Assembly (NCBI RefSeq): GCF_016756395.1
Contig: NZ_AP018365.1
Location: forward strand, 62,001-126,000
Length of the DNA stretch: 64,000 bases
Reading direction: 5' to 3'
Source of the DNA: Streptomyces sp. SN-593
GTDB lineage: Bacteria; Actinomycetota; Actinomycetes; Streptomycetales; Streptomycetaceae
Below, in pieces: positions 18,616 through 26,860 of this stretch. Position numbers and translations under genes: made by a program. The notes below the pieces were generated by a model, which did no database searches, was not told the DNA's origin, and saw only the letters and a program-made list of their open reading frames with translations. The first letter of the stretch is position 1. Every line of letters begins with the position of its first letter.

Positions 18616-18666
18616 CCCGTGGAGAACGTCCTCGGTGGCACGCCTGGGAGGTCATAAGCTGGCGGT

Positions 18667-19287
18667 ATGGCAGCAGACACCACCGGCGGCACGGTGCGGC
18701 GCCGCGACCGGCCGAGCAAGGGCGCGCTGCGCGAGGAGCGCATCCTTGACGCGACGCGCCGGCTGGTCACCGAGCGCTCGATGGCCGACATCACCATCGA
18801 CGACATCGCCGCGGCGGCCGGGATCTCGCGGACGAGCTTCTACTTCTACTTCCCGACCAAGCAGGCGGTGCTCGCCGCGCTGATGGAGCAGGTCTGGGAG
18901 CGGTTCGGCCAGACCCACGGGTGGTTCGCCAGCAGCGGCCCGACCCGCGCCGACCTGCTCGACCAGCTTCGGCGCGTGGCCGAGATGTGGCAGGAGAACA
19001 GCAAGGTGCTCGCCTGCGCCATGCCCGGCGGGTTCGCCGTCGGCTACCGGCCGCTGGAGGAGTTCGTCGGCCGGGCCAAGCAGCGCTTCGTGGACGGGCT
19101 GGCGGAGAAGATCCGCCGGGACCGCGCCGCCGGCCTCGCCCCCGAGGGCGTCGACGCCGCCGTGCTCGCGCGCATGGTGGCGGTCGTCCGCGACCACCGG
19201 ATCTCGGAGATCACCGACCTGCCCGAGGAGCAGCGGGAGGGCGCGCTGGACGAGCTGGCCACGGTCGTCCTGCGGATGATCTACTGA
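18667..19287 (+). CDS. TetR/AcrR-family regulator of the MFS pump
   Basis: This is a 206-residue TetR-type repressor. The helix-turn-helix reads ITIDDIAAAAGISRTSFYFYFP. The C-terminal part has the EthR-like layout, with WQENSKVLACAMPGGFAVGY. EthR-type proteins bind hydrophobic ligands and control adjacent transport or activation genes. It diverges from the DHA2 exporter and probably represses it. The ATG at 18667 is the first in frame and gives a normal family length. Confidence 0.92.
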   Translation: MAADTTGGTVRRRDRPSKGALREERILDATRRLVTERSMADITIDDIAAAAGISRTSFYFYFPTKQAVLAALMEQVWERFGQTHGWFASSGPTRADLLDQLRRVAEMWQENSKVLACAMPGGFAVGYRPLEEFVGRAKQRFVDGLAEKIRRDRAAGLAPEGVDAAVLARMVAVVRDHRISEITDLPEEQREGALDELATVVLRMIY

Positions 19288-19368
19288 CCCGCGCCCGCCC
19301 GGTCCCCGTACGCCGGGCGCCCCGCCCGCCCCGTGGTCGGGCCGGCCCGCGCGGCGCTCCCCTCCTGC

Positions 19369-20130
19369 TCAGTCCTTGCGGCCCAGAAGCGTCGACAGCG
19401 CCCGGGAGCGCTGCGCCACGAGGTCGTCGTAGGTGCCCTCCCGCTCGGCCCAACGGTGCATGCGGACCTTCTCGACCAGGATCTCGTGCGGGGTGGGCTC
19501 CTGGGCCAGCAGGGCCATGACCTCCGCGGCGAAGGCGTCGAGCGGCAGCGCCTGCGGGTTCACCTGCTCCTGGTCCGAGGTGGCCACCGCCGGGGGGACG
19601 AGTTCCGTGACGCCGACGCCGGTGCCGGCGAGCTGGGCGCGCAGCGCCTCGGAGTAGGCGTGCACCGCGGCCTTGGAGGCGGCGTAGGTCGGCATCGGCG
19701 GGAAGGGCAGGAAGGCGATGCCCGACGTGACGGTGACGAAGGTGCCGGCGCCGCGCCCGACCAGATGCGGGGTGAAGGCGTCGACGACCCGGATGGTGCC
19801 GAGCAGGTTGGTGTCGACCGTCGCCTTCGCGGCCTCGAAGTGCGCGGGGTCGCGCAGGTCCTCCAGGAGCATGACGCCCGACATGGTGACCACGGTGTCC
19901 AGCTCGGGGTGCAGGGCGAGCACGGCGTCGCGGGCGGCGGCCACGGAGGCGTCGTCGGTCACGTCGACCTCGAAGGTGCCGAAGCCCTCGGCCGACAGGT
20001 CGGCGAGCGCCTGCGCGTTGCGTCCGCCGACGGCCACGGTGCTGCCGGCCGCGGCGAACCGCCGGGCCAGTTCCCGGCCGATGCCGGAGGTGCCGCCGAC
20101 GATGAGAACGGTGCGGTGGGCGAGATCCAC
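19369..20130 (-). CDS. Short-chain dehydrogenase (DltE-like)
   Basis: This is a 253-residue SDR. The cofactor motif reads VLIVGGTSGIGRELARRFA and the catalytic pair YAASK lies in TYAASKAAVHAYSEAL. The usual NNAG motif is replaced by TMSGVM, as in the DltE-like subgroup of SDRs. The C-terminus (EILVEKVRMHRWAEREG) also fits that subgroup. The substrate is unknown. GTG 20130 follows AGGGA at 6 bases. The gene diverges from an XRE/MmyB-like regulator, its likely controller. Confidence 0.9.
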   Translation of the reverse strand: MDLAHRTVLIVGGTSGIGRELARRFAAAGSTVAVGGRNAQALADLSAEGFGTFEVDVTDDASVAAARDAVLALHPELDTVVTMSGVMLLEDLRDPAHFEAAKATVDTNLLGTIRVVDAFTPHLVGRGAGTFVTVTSGIAFLPFPPMPTYAASKAAVHAYSEALRAQLAGTGVGVTELVPPAVATSDQEQVNPQALPLDAFAAEVMALLAQEPTPHEILVEKVRMHRWAEREGTYDDLVAQRSRALSTLLGRKD

Positions 20131-20320
20131 GAGATGTCCCTTCGATCCGGGGCTGCCGCGGCGTTCCGGCCGGCGGTGCCCCTCCTCAGATGATCCCCGT
20201 CCGTTCCGGACGGCGACACCGCAAGTCTCGGCGGAGCGCGCGGGGCGGGGCAGAGCCCCGCTCTTCCCTGGTCCTGACAGGGCCCCCTTCGGCGGAGCCG
20301 CGGCGCACTACGGTGGCGGT

Positions 20321-21196
20321 ATGAAGGACGGCGACTCCGAGAACCGGCTGGGCGGCTACCTGCGCGCCCGGCGCGAGCTGGTCACTCCCGCGCAGGCGGG
20401 GCTGCCGCCCGGCGGCAACCGGCGGGTGCCCGGCCTGCGCCGCGAGGAGGTCGCCCTGCTCGCCGGGATCAGTGCCGACTACTACCTCAGGCTGGAGCGG
20501 GGCCGGGACAAGAACCCCTCGGCGCAGGTCCTGGAGTCGCTGGCGCGGGTGCTGTGCCTCGACGACGTCGAGCGGACGTACCTGCTCGGCCTCGCCGCGG
20601 CCCGTCCCCGGGCAGCGCGGCGCAAGCGGCCCGAGCACGTGCCGGCGCGGGTGCACCACCTCCTCGCGCACCTGGACATCCCCGCGTTCGTGGAGGGCCG
20701 GGCCTTCGACGTGCTGGCGTCCAACGCCATGGCCGTCGCGCTGTCGCCGCGGCTGCGTCCCGGGGAGAACCGGCTGCGCTCCCTCTTCCTCGACCCCGAG
20801 GAGCAGGCGTTCCAGCAGGACTGGACGAAGGCCGCCGCCGGCTTCATCGCCGCGCTCCGCACCACCATCGGCGACGACACCGACAACCCCCGGTTCGTGG
20901 AGGTCGTCGGCGAGCTGGCGCTGTCCAGCCAGCGGTTCCGCACCCTGTGGGCGCGGCACGACGTGCGCGACCTGGCCGGCGGCACCACCACCGTGGTGCA
21001 CCCCGTCGTCGGGGAGCTGCGGCTGCACCGCGACAAGCTCCCCGTCGACGACGTCATCCTCGTCGTGTACTACCCCGACAAGGACAGCGAGAGCGACGAG
21101 AGGATGGCGCTGCTCGCCGCGCTCGCGCGGTCGGCCTCCGAGGGGACCGCCGGGCCCCCGGCCGCTTCCCCCGCCCCGGACCCGAAGGCGCCCTGA
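20321..21196 (+). CDS. XRE regulator with MmyB-like ligand domain
   Basis: This is a 291-residue regulator. The XRE domain reads VPGLRREEVALLAGISADYYLRLERGRDKNPS, followed by an MmyB-like ligand domain with FDVLASNAMAVALSPRL, NRLRSLFL and HPVVGELRLHRDKLPVDD. It belongs to the same family as the gene at 15914 but is only distantly similar. Its divergence from the SDR gene at 19369 suggests that it controls that gene. The last 20 residues are Ala/Pro-rich and probably disordered. Confidence 0.92.
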   Translation: MKDGDSENRLGGYLRARRELVTPAQAGLPPGGNRRVPGLRREEVALLAGISADYYLRLERGRDKNPSAQVLESLARVLCLDDVERTYLLGLAAARPRAARRKRPEHVPARVHHLLAHLDIPAFVEGRAFDVLASNAMAVALSPRLRPGENRLRSLFLDPEEQAFQQDWTKAAAGFIAALRTTIGDDTDNPRFVEVVGELALSSQRFRTLWARHDVRDLAGGTTTVVHPVVGELRLHRDKLPVDDVILVVYYPDKDSESDERMALLAALARSASEGTAGPPAASPAPDPKAP

Positions 21197-21328
21197 TTCC
21201 CGCGCCCGCGGCTGCGGGCGGCGGTCAGGGAGGACGCCGGTCGGGGGCCCTGGGCGGGCGGGGCTCCGGACGGCTCCCCCGGTGGGCACGGCTCCCCGGT
21301 ACCGGCGGGCGGTCAGGCGGGGCGGCGG

Positions 21329-22144
21329 TCAGGCGGGGCGGCGCGCGGTGGTCACGGTGAACAGCCCGCCGTCGGGGTCGCGCAGCTCGGCGTAGGCACC
21401 CGCGTGGGTGGTGCCCCGGCCGACCAGGTGGCCGCCCAGGCCGAGGGCGGCGGCCACGCACGCCTCGGTGTCGCGCACCGGGAACTGGACGTCCCAGTGC
21501 GGCCGGACGGTGGGGTCCGGGTCTGCCTCGACCGCGCCGGAGCCGAGCCGCGCGACGACCGCGGCCCGGCTGCGCACGACGACCTCCTCGTGTTCGTAGT
21601 CGACGGTGCAGCCGTCCGGGGTGCCGTCGGCCCACTGGAGGACGCCGCCGTAGAAGATCGCGGCCTCGAAGGCGTCGCGGGTGCGCAGCCGCAGCACCAC
21701 CGGCCCCTGGTCGTGCCAGGTCTCCCAGCCGGCGGGCAGCCGTCCGTCCCACACACCGAAGACGGCGCCGTCGCGGTCGGCCGCGACCAGCGCGCGGCCG
21801 GAGGCGAACGCGACCGGGCCGAGCGCGACGGTGGCGCTGCGCTCGCGGATACGGCCGGCGGCTTCGTCCACCTGGGGGACGAAGAAGAACGGGGTCCAGC
21901 CGACGGCGATCTGGAGGTCGGCGGCGAGCGCGCCGATGCCCGCGACCGGGCGGCCGTCGCTGAGCGCGACCGCGAAGTGGTCCCCCAGCGTGGTGTTGCG
22001 GAACTCCCAGCCGAGCACGCTGCCGTAGAACTTCTCGGCCGCCTGGAGGTCGCGTGCGGTGAGGTTGGCCCAGCAGGGAGCCCCGCGGGGCGCGTCGGGG
22101 GCGGTCGCGGTGGCGGAGGGCGCTGGTGGCTGCTCGCTCGTCAC
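21329..22144 (-). CDS. VOC (glyoxalase/bleomycin-resistance fold) protein, two domains
   Basis: This is a 271-residue protein made of two consecutive vicinal-oxygen-chelate modules. The first opens with PCWANLTARDLQAAEKFYGSVLGWEF and the second with VVLRLRTRDAFEAAIFYGGVLQWAD. Members with this build are found throughout actinomycetes, mostly with unknown substrates. The second module ends in a canonical RDPDGGLFTV strand. The first module lacks an obvious complete metal triad, so catalysis is uncertain. Start GTG 22144. Confidence 0.88.
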   Translation of the reverse strand: MTSEQPPAPSATATAPDAPRGAPCWANLTARDLQAAEKFYGSVLGWEFRNTTLGDHFAVALSDGRPVAGIGALAADLQIAVGWTPFFFVPQVDEAAGRIRERSATVALGPVAFASGRALVAADRDGAVFGVWDGRLPAGWETWHDQGPVVLRLRTRDAFEAAIFYGGVLQWADGTPDGCTVDYEHEEVVVRSRAAVVARLGSGAVEADPDPTVRPHWDVQFPVRDTEACVAAALGLGGHLVGRGTTHAGAYAELRDPDGGLFTVTTARRPA

Positions 22145-22412
22145 TGTGGTGTCGTTCCGTTCGTGGGACTGGGCGCTGCCGGGACGGGACCGGGTGCGTC
22201 GCCTCGCCTTCCCCGGTACGGCGTGGTCATGCCTCGCGGTGCGCCCGGGTTCCCGGATCGCGGGCGGACCGTGGGCGCGGCCGGTCGGCGCCTGCGCGCG
22301 GCCGGGGCCCGTCCAGGACCCGCCCGCGTGCAGGACGTTACCGGCTCCGGGCGGTGCGTGACCGCTCGGGGTGGGTCCGGCCGGCGGTGCGGCAGGGCGC
22401 CGGGGCCGAATA

Positions 22413-22448
22413 CGCCGAGGGCCCGCCGTCCCGGGCGGGCCCTCGGCG
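22413..22448. terminator. Very strong hairpin
   Basis: Two perfect 15-base arms (CGCCGAGGGCCCGCC and complement) surround a 6-base loop. It lies about 110 bases beyond the stop of the gene at 22558 and can act on either strand. Confidence 0.7.
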
Positions 22449-22526
22449 GGTGGCGGGGGCGCGGTCGACCGGACGGGTCAGCGGTGCGGCCGGCCCGGGT
22501 CCCGCTGCGCACCGCCGACCCGGGCC

Positions 22527-22549
22527 GCGGGCGCCCGTCGGGCGCCCGC
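22527..22549 (-). terminator. Hairpin directly after VWA operon
   Basis: Perfect 10-base arms GCGGGCGCCC/GGGCGCCCGC with a 3-base loop lie 8 bases beyond the stop codon of the minus-strand gene. Confidence 0.7.
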
Positions 22550-22557
22550 GCCGCCGC

Positions 22558-23391
22558 TCAGTCGCCGTACCCGTTCGGTTCCCGCGGCCGCTCCGGGCGG
22601 TCGTACGCCGGCGGACGGGGCGGGGCGGGCGGCCGCAGCGGGCCGCGGGCGAGCCGGTGGCCGCCGAAGGCCAGCAGCACCGCGAGCAGGCCGCCGCCCC
22701 CGGTCCACAGCCAGCGCGGCGACCACCAGGTGCCGGCCCAGCCGCCCGAGGGGGCGACCCGCGGGCCGTTGGCGGTGACCACCGGGGCCACCGAGCCGTC
22801 GACCGCCTGGCTGCCGGCGGTGCCGTCCGACGTGGCCTCGACGGCGGCCTGCACCGGCTGGCCGAGGTCGGTCGAGGGCAGGTCGAGCACCGTCACCCGG
22901 ACGTAGTACGCGCCGCGCAGCGGGTCGTTCGCCCACGGCTCGGACCAGGCGCGGATGGTGCGCAGGTGGCAGACCAGGTCGACGGACGCCGCGGAGGCGG
23001 CGGCGGTGACGGTCTGGGCGCCGTAGCGGCAGGACTGGTGGCGGCGCAGGCCGTCGTAGACGTCGACCTGCCAGGTGGACGCGCCGTGCCGGGTGGAGGT
23101 GGTGGGGAAGGTGACGGTGGCGTGCACGGTGACGTGCTCGCCGGTGTCGGCGGGGAACTGCCAGTACAGGTAGTCGCCCGCGGAGGCGTCGGCCGTGGCG
23201 CGCACGCCCTGGTCGACGACGGTCGCGGTGCGGAAGTCGGTGCCGGCCTGGGTGGGTGGCGCGTCGGAGCCGGTGGCGGTGGGCGTGGGGTCGGGGCCGG
23301 CGGAGTCGTCGGCCGCGGCCGGTCCGGTCAGTGCGGTGAGCGCGGCCGCCGCCAGCAGGGTGGCGGTGCCCAGGAGCCGTACGGTGCGCAT
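22558..23391 (-). CDS. Secreted, C-terminally membrane-anchored protein of VWA operon
   Basis: This is a 277-residue protein with an N-terminal signal peptide (MRTVRLLGTATLLAAAALTA, cleaved near AAADD), an extracellular beta-rich region of about 180 residues, one transmembrane helix near residues 222-243 (WLWTGGGGLLAVLLAFGGHRL) and a Pro/Arg-rich tail. The ectodomain contains the pattern DYLYWQFPADTGEHVTVHATV, reminiscent of bacterial pre-peptidase C-like sandwiches, but I do not recognise a named family. Its ATG shares one base with the stop of the VWA gene (TGATG), so the two are translationally coupled and probably form a surface complex. Confidence 0.8.
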   Translation of the reverse strand: MRTVRLLGTATLLAAAALTALTGPAAADDSAGPDPTPTATGSDAPPTQAGTDFRTATVVDQGVRATADASAGDYLYWQFPADTGEHVTVHATVTFPTTSTRHGASTWQVDVYDGLRRHQSCRYGAQTVTAAASAASVDLVCHLRTIRAWSEPWANDPLRGAYYVRVTVLDLPSTDLGQPVQAAVEATSDGTAGSQAVDGSVAPVVTANGPRVAPSGGWAGTWWSPRWLWTGGGGLLAVLLAFGGHRLARGPLRPPAPPRPPAYDRPERPREPNGYGD

Positions 23392-24650
23392 CAGCGGGTC
23401 CCCCCGGTGTTCATGCGCCAGCGGGCGGCCCAGCCGGTGAGCAGGCCGGCCACGGCGCCGGTGACGGCGAGCAGGCCGAGCAGCCACCATCCGCGGCCCA
23501 GGCCGAAGAAGGCGACGTCGGAGGGCTGGTCCGGGCTGTGCACGAGGTCGATGGACAGCTCGACCGGCAGCCCCGGGGTGGTCTTCACCGAGGCGGGCGC
23601 GGAGAAGGAGTTGCCGACCTGGAGGCACACGGTCTCGGCCGGGGTGTCGTCGTCGGCCTCCGGCTTCGGGTAGCGGATGCCGGCGGAGACGGCGTCGGTG
23701 CGTCCGGTGCCGCTCTCGTCGTCGCGGACGATCTCGCGGCCGTGCAGGGTGACGCCGCGCAGCAGCACGCCGTAGTCGGCGTTCACCGATCGGTCGTCGG
23801 AGACGGTGGCGGAGGCGCGCAGTTCCTGGCCGGGGCTGACCTCGACCCGGTACCAGCGGTTCTGGGAGAACGTCTCGCGGTCGGTGTACAGGCCGCGCTT
23901 GAGCACGGGCGCCGCCTCGCAGGTGCCGGCGCCCTGGACGGCGGTGGGGGTGACTGCGGTGTCGGTGCTGCGCTTGACCAGCTCCGTGACCTTGGTGGTG
24001 AGCTGCTGGCGGTGCTGGACGGTGGTGTAGGTGCCGCCGGTGGCCTCGGCGATGCAGCTGAGCTGGCTGCGGGTGTGGGTGTCGGGCACCAGCCCGAGGG
24101 TGTCGATGGTCAGGTCCACGCCCTGGGCGGCGATCTGCCGGGCGACGTCGCAGGGGTTGGCCGCGCAGGTGTCCTCACCATCGGTGATGAGCACCAGGCG
24201 GTGGGTGCCGTCGCCGCCCTGGATGTCCTTCGCGGCGGCGAGCAGGGCGGGGCCGATCGGGGTCCACCCGGTGGGCTGGAGGGTGGCGACGGCGCTCTTG
24301 GCCTGGTCGCGGTTGAGGGCGCCGACGGGGTAGAGCTGCTTGGTGTCCTTGCAGCCGGTCTGCCGGTCGTTGCCGGGGTAGTTCGCGCCCAGGGTGCGTA
24401 TGCCGAGGTCGACGTCCTGGGGCGTGGAGTCCAGCACGTCGTCGAACGCCTGCTTCGCGGCGGACATCCGGGACTGCCCGTCGATGTCCTTGGCGCTCAT
24501 CGAACCGCTGACGTCCAGGACGAGTTCGACCTTGGCGGTGGCCCCGGGGACCGGCTCCCCGGCGTGGGCGGTGGCCGGCACGAGGCCGCAGGCCAGTGCG
24601 GCCGTCAGCCCGCAGGCCGAGCCGACGGCCAGTAGCTTTCGGATGATCAT
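23391..24650 (-). CDS. Secreted von Willebrand factor A domain protein with membrane anchor
   Basis: This is a 419-residue protein with a signal peptide (cleavage near ATAHAGE), a VWA domain at about residues 38-230 and a second extracellular beta domain. One C-terminal helix lies near 385-405 (WWLLGLLAVTGAVAGLLTGW), followed by a basic tail. The metal-ion adhesion site is intact: DVSGSMS, the threonine in TGWTPIG and the aspartate in ITDGEDT. Cysteine pairs such as TGCKD and ANPCD suggest disulphides. It probably mediates surface adhesion or protein assembly. ATG 24650 lacks a ribosome binding site, but TACGAT lies 6 bases upstream, so the mRNA is probably leaderless. The gene diverges from the sortase operon. 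Confidence 0.88.
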   Translation of the reverse strand: MIIRKLLAVGSACGLTAALACGLVPATAHAGEPVPGATAKVELVLDVSGSMSAKDIDGQSRMSAAKQAFDDVLDSTPQDVDLGIRTLGANYPGNDRQTGCKDTKQLYPVGALNRDQAKSAVATLQPTGWTPIGPALLAAAKDIQGGDGTHRLVLITDGEDTCAANPCDVARQIAAQGVDLTIDTLGLVPDTHTRSQLSCIAEATGGTYTTVQHRQQLTTKVTELVKRSTDTAVTPTAVQGAGTCEAAPVLKRGLYTDRETFSQNRWYRVEVSPGQELRASATVSDDRSVNADYGVLLRGVTLHGREIVRDDESGTGRTDAVSAGIRYPKPEADDDTPAETVCLQVGNSFSAPASVKTTPGLPVELSIDLVHSPDQPSDVAFFGLGRGWWLLGLLAVTGAVAGLLTGWAARWRMNTGGTR

Positions 24651-24656
24651 CGGAGG

Positions 24657-24662
24657 ATCGTA
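24657..24662 (-). promoter_or_regulatory. -10 box of leaderless VWA transcript
   Basis: On the minus strand TACGAT fits the TANNNT consensus and ends 6 bases before the ATG. No Shine-Dalgarno sequence is present, which suggests transcription starts at the start codon. Confidence 0.5.
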
Positions 24663-24740
24663 GTGAAGGGTGGGCCGATTCCCGAAGTCGGCTGGTCAGC
24701 ACGGGCGTTGGGGCGGCCGGGCGGACTTTTACCTTTCTTT

Positions 24741-24766
24741 GCAACCCGGTCGGCGGCCGGGTCGTC
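24741..24766 (+). promoter_or_regulatory. Candidate ECF sigma promoter of the sortase operon
   Basis: GCAACCC (AAC at 24743-24745) and CGTC (24763-24766) are separated by 17 bases, which matches the AAC / CGTC layout of ECF-type promoters. It lies about 100 bases before the first gene of an operon that itself encodes an ECF sigma factor, so autoregulation is plausible. Inference only. Confidence 0.4.
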
Positions 24767-24864
24767 TCTGCTCCCGATTCCGGACGACGGGTTCCGCGAG
24801 TCGCCCGGGGAAGCCCCGGGCGGGGCCTCGCCGAGAAGACATCCGGGAAGACAAGGAGCAGGAC

Positions 24865-25599
24865 ATGCGCAAGAGTTCACTCGCCGCGGGGGCCGCGGTG
24901 TTCGCGGCGGCCGTGCTGGGCGGGGCGCCGGCGATGGCGTCCTCACCCGTCGACGACGCGTCCGGCACCCCGATGTGCGGCACCTCGCAGCTCAGCGCCG
25001 CCCTCGGCGGCGGCGACGCGGGCGCCGGGAACCTCTACCGCTACCTGGTGATCACCAACACCGGCTCGACGACGTGCCACCTGACCGGGTATCCGGGCCT
25101 GTCGATGCTCGACGCGAACGGCCGGCAGATCGGCCAGCCCGCCACCCGCGACGCCCGGACCTACGCCGCGGTCGTGCTCCGGCCCGGCGCGGCGGCCAGC
25201 GACACCATCCACACGGTCAACCACCAGGGCACCTGCCTGCCGGCGTCCACGAAGCTGAAGGTCTACCCGCCGGGGAACACCGCGTCGCTGACCATCCCGG
25301 GCGCGATCACCGACTGCTACAACACCTTCGCCATCACCCCGCTGGCGGCGGGCAAGGGCGGGAACGACGGCGGTACCCCGACCACCCCGCCCTCCACGGC
25401 TCCGACCGCCGCGCCCTCCGCGGGCACCGGCGGCGCGCAGGTGCCGACGGTGCCCTCGGGCGCCCCCGACACGGGCCTGGCGGCCGTCTCGCACAGCAGT
25501 GACTCCACCGCGCTCGCCGCGACCGGCGCGGGTGTGGCCGCGGTCGGCGTGGCCGGCATCGCGGTGGCGCTGCGCCGCAAGGTGCGGGACGGCCGTTGA
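24865..25599 (+). CDS. Secreted DUF4232 protein with LAATG sorting signal
   Basis: This is a 244-residue protein with a signal peptide (cleaved near AMASS), one DUF4232 domain at about residues 36-155, a Thr/Pro/Ala-rich spacer, and a C-terminal cell-wall sorting signal. The signal consists of LAATG (residues 217-221), a hydrophobic stretch and the basic tail RRKVRDGR. LAxTG is the motif known for actinomycete class E sortases. The DUF4232 domain shows paired cysteines (MCGTSQLSA, TTCHLTGYPGLSML, GTCLPAS, DCYNTF). Its function is unknown. AAGGAG precedes the ATG. Its TGA overlaps the start of the sortase gene, so enzyme and probable substrate are coupled. The paralogue at 26844 has nearly the same domain. 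Confidence 0.9.
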   Translation: MRKSSLAAGAAVFAAAVLGGAPAMASSPVDDASGTPMCGTSQLSAALGGGDAGAGNLYRYLVITNTGSTTCHLTGYPGLSMLDANGRQIGQPATRDARTYAAVVLRPGAAASDTIHTVNHQGTCLPASTKLKVYPPGNTASLTIPGAITDCYNTFAITPLAAGKGGNDGGTPTTPPSTAPTAAPSAGTGGAQVPTVPSGAPDTGLAAVSHSSDSTALAATGAGVAAVGVAGIAVALRRKVRDGR

Positions 25600-26276
25600 G
25601 CGCCCCGGCCGGCGTGACCGCCGTTCGCCAGGGCGCCGCCGGCCGCCGGACCCGCCGCGGGAGCGCCCTGTGCGCCCTCGCGGCGGGCCTGGCGCTGCTG
25701 TGCGGGTGCCAGTCGACCTCGCCCGCGCAGACCCCGTCCGACGGCGGGTCGGTGAGCCCGGCCGCCCCGGCCACCGCCTCCGCCCCGGCTCCGGCCGCGT
25801 CCGCGCGGCCGATGGCGCGTTCGGTGCCGTCGCGGCTGCGCATCCCGTCGATCGGCGTCGACACCTCCGTCATGGCGCTGGGTCTGGCGTCCGACGGCGA
25901 GGTGAAGGTGCCGCCGATCGCGAAGGACTCCCCCGCGGGCTGGTACGACGGCTCGCCGACCCCGGGCCAGCTCGGCCCGTCGGTGCTCCTCGGCCACGTC
26001 ACGGTGGGCGCGTACGGCGACGGGGTCTTCCTGCACCTGGACCGCCTGCGGGCGGGCGACTCCGTGGCGGTGACCCGCGCGGACGGCTCGGTGGCGACCT
26101 TCGCCGTCGACCGCGTGCAGACCGTCGCGAAGTCCCGTTTCCCGACGTCGTCGGTGTACGGGAACGTGGACCACCCCGAACTGCGTCTCATCACGTGCGG
26201 CGGGACCCGGATCAGCGGGGGCGGCGGCTACCCGGACAACGTGATCGTGTACGCCTCGCTGGTCTCCGGGTCGTGA
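25596..26276 (+). CDS. Class F sortase
   Basis: This is a 226-residue transpeptidase of the actinobacterial class F type. The N-terminus has one hydrophobic segment ending LALLCGCQST, followed by a low-complexity stalk. The catalytic domain shows PSRLRIPSIGVDTSVM, AGWYDGSPTPGQLGPSVLLGHV (His134), PELRLITCGGTR (Cys201) and an arginine (R205) just after. The LCGC segment resembles a lipobox, so the enzyme may be a lipoprotein instead of a transmembrane protein. TTG 25596 overlaps the previous stop by 4 bases; GTG 25614 is an alternative start. The substrate is presumably the LAATG protein encoded just upstream. Confidence 0.9.
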   Translation: MSAPAGVTAVRQGAAGRRTRRGSALCALAAGLALLCGCQSTSPAQTPSDGGSVSPAAPATASAPAPAASARPMARSVPSRLRIPSIGVDTSVMALGLASDGEVKVPPIAKDSPAGWYDGSPTPGQLGPSVLLGHVTVGAYGDGVFLHLDRLRAGDSVAVTRADGSVATFAVDRVQTVAKSRFPTSSVYGNVDHPELRLITCGGTRISGGGGYPDNVIVYASLVSGS

Positions 26277-26860
26277 GCCGGATGGCGCCCGCCGGTCCGG
26301 CCGGGATGACCGGACCGGTACGGTCGGCGGAGCCCGCCGGGCAGGCACGACGACGAGCGAGGGGAGCGACCATCCGGTCTCAAGAGCGCGCGGCCTCCGA
26401 GCTGTTCGCGGCCCTGTACCCGCGGCTGGCGGGCTGGGTGCGCAAGCTGGTGGACGACGACGGGACCGCGCACGAGATCGCCGCCGAGGCGTTCACCAGG
26501 CTCTGGGCCCGCTGGACGAAGGTGGAGGAACCCAGCGGCTTCCTGTACGTGACCGCGGCGAACCTGGTGCGCGACCACTGGCGCAAACTGGAGCGCGAGC
26601 GGCGCGCGCTGCGCCGGGTGAAGACGGAGGAAGCGGTGAAGCAGCAGCCGGAGGCGGCCGACCCCACGGTGCGGATGCTCGTGCAGTCGCTGCCGGAGCG
26701 GCTGCGCGACCCGGCTCTGCTCTACTACTACGCGGACCTGCCCGTCCGCGAGGTGGCGGCCCTGCTGGGCCGCCGGGAGGGCACCGTCAAGGCCGACCTG
26801 CACGCCGCCCGCGAACTGCTGCGCGCGAAGCTCGGGGGGAACCATGACCGGATTTCCTGA
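26273..26860 (+). CDS. ECF RNA polymerase sigma factor
   Basis: This is a 195-residue sigma-70 family extracytoplasmic-function factor. Region 2 covers AASELFAALYPRLAGWVRKLV through EEPSGFLYVTAANLVRDHWRKLERERR. Region 4 covers SLPERLRDPALLYYYADLPVREVAALLGRREGTVKADLHAARELLR. The GTG at 26273 overlaps the sortase stop as GTGA; ATG at 26282 or 26306 would remove a Pro/Ala-rich lead. The last 17 bases overlap the next gene. Co-transcription with a sortase and DUF4232 proteins suggests that it directs expression of this surface operon and receives a signal from the membrane protein downstream. Confidence 0.9.
   Translation: MSRMAPAGPAGMTGPVRSAEPAGQARRRARGATIRSQERAASELFAALYPRLAGWVRKLVDDDGTAHEIAAEAFTRLWARWTKVEEPSGFLYVTAANLVRDHWRKLERERRALRRVKTEEAVKQQPEAADPTVRMLVQSLPERLRDPALLYYYADLPVREVAALLGRREGTVKADLHAARELLRAKLGGNHDRIS

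Larger units (their letters stand above)
22145..22557. other. 413-base gap with hairpins but no gene
   Basis: The VOC gene and the operon ending at 22558 are both on the minus strand, so this gap holds the VOC upstream region on its left and the terminators of the VWA operon on its right. No coding frame is convincing. Confidence 0.5.

Noticed and set aside
17020..18657. A 626-residue plus-strand frame and an 828-residue minus-strand frame over the MFS gene
   Set aside because: Low-complexity His/Asp/Arg-rich or Arg/Ala-rich products; the MFS frame shows helices and motifs, and the 828-residue frame merely extends the XRE gene upstream.
22413..22549. Strong hairpins as a CRISPR or attachment site
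   Set aside because: Only two unrelated hairpins without spacing or repetition; position after an operon fits terminators.
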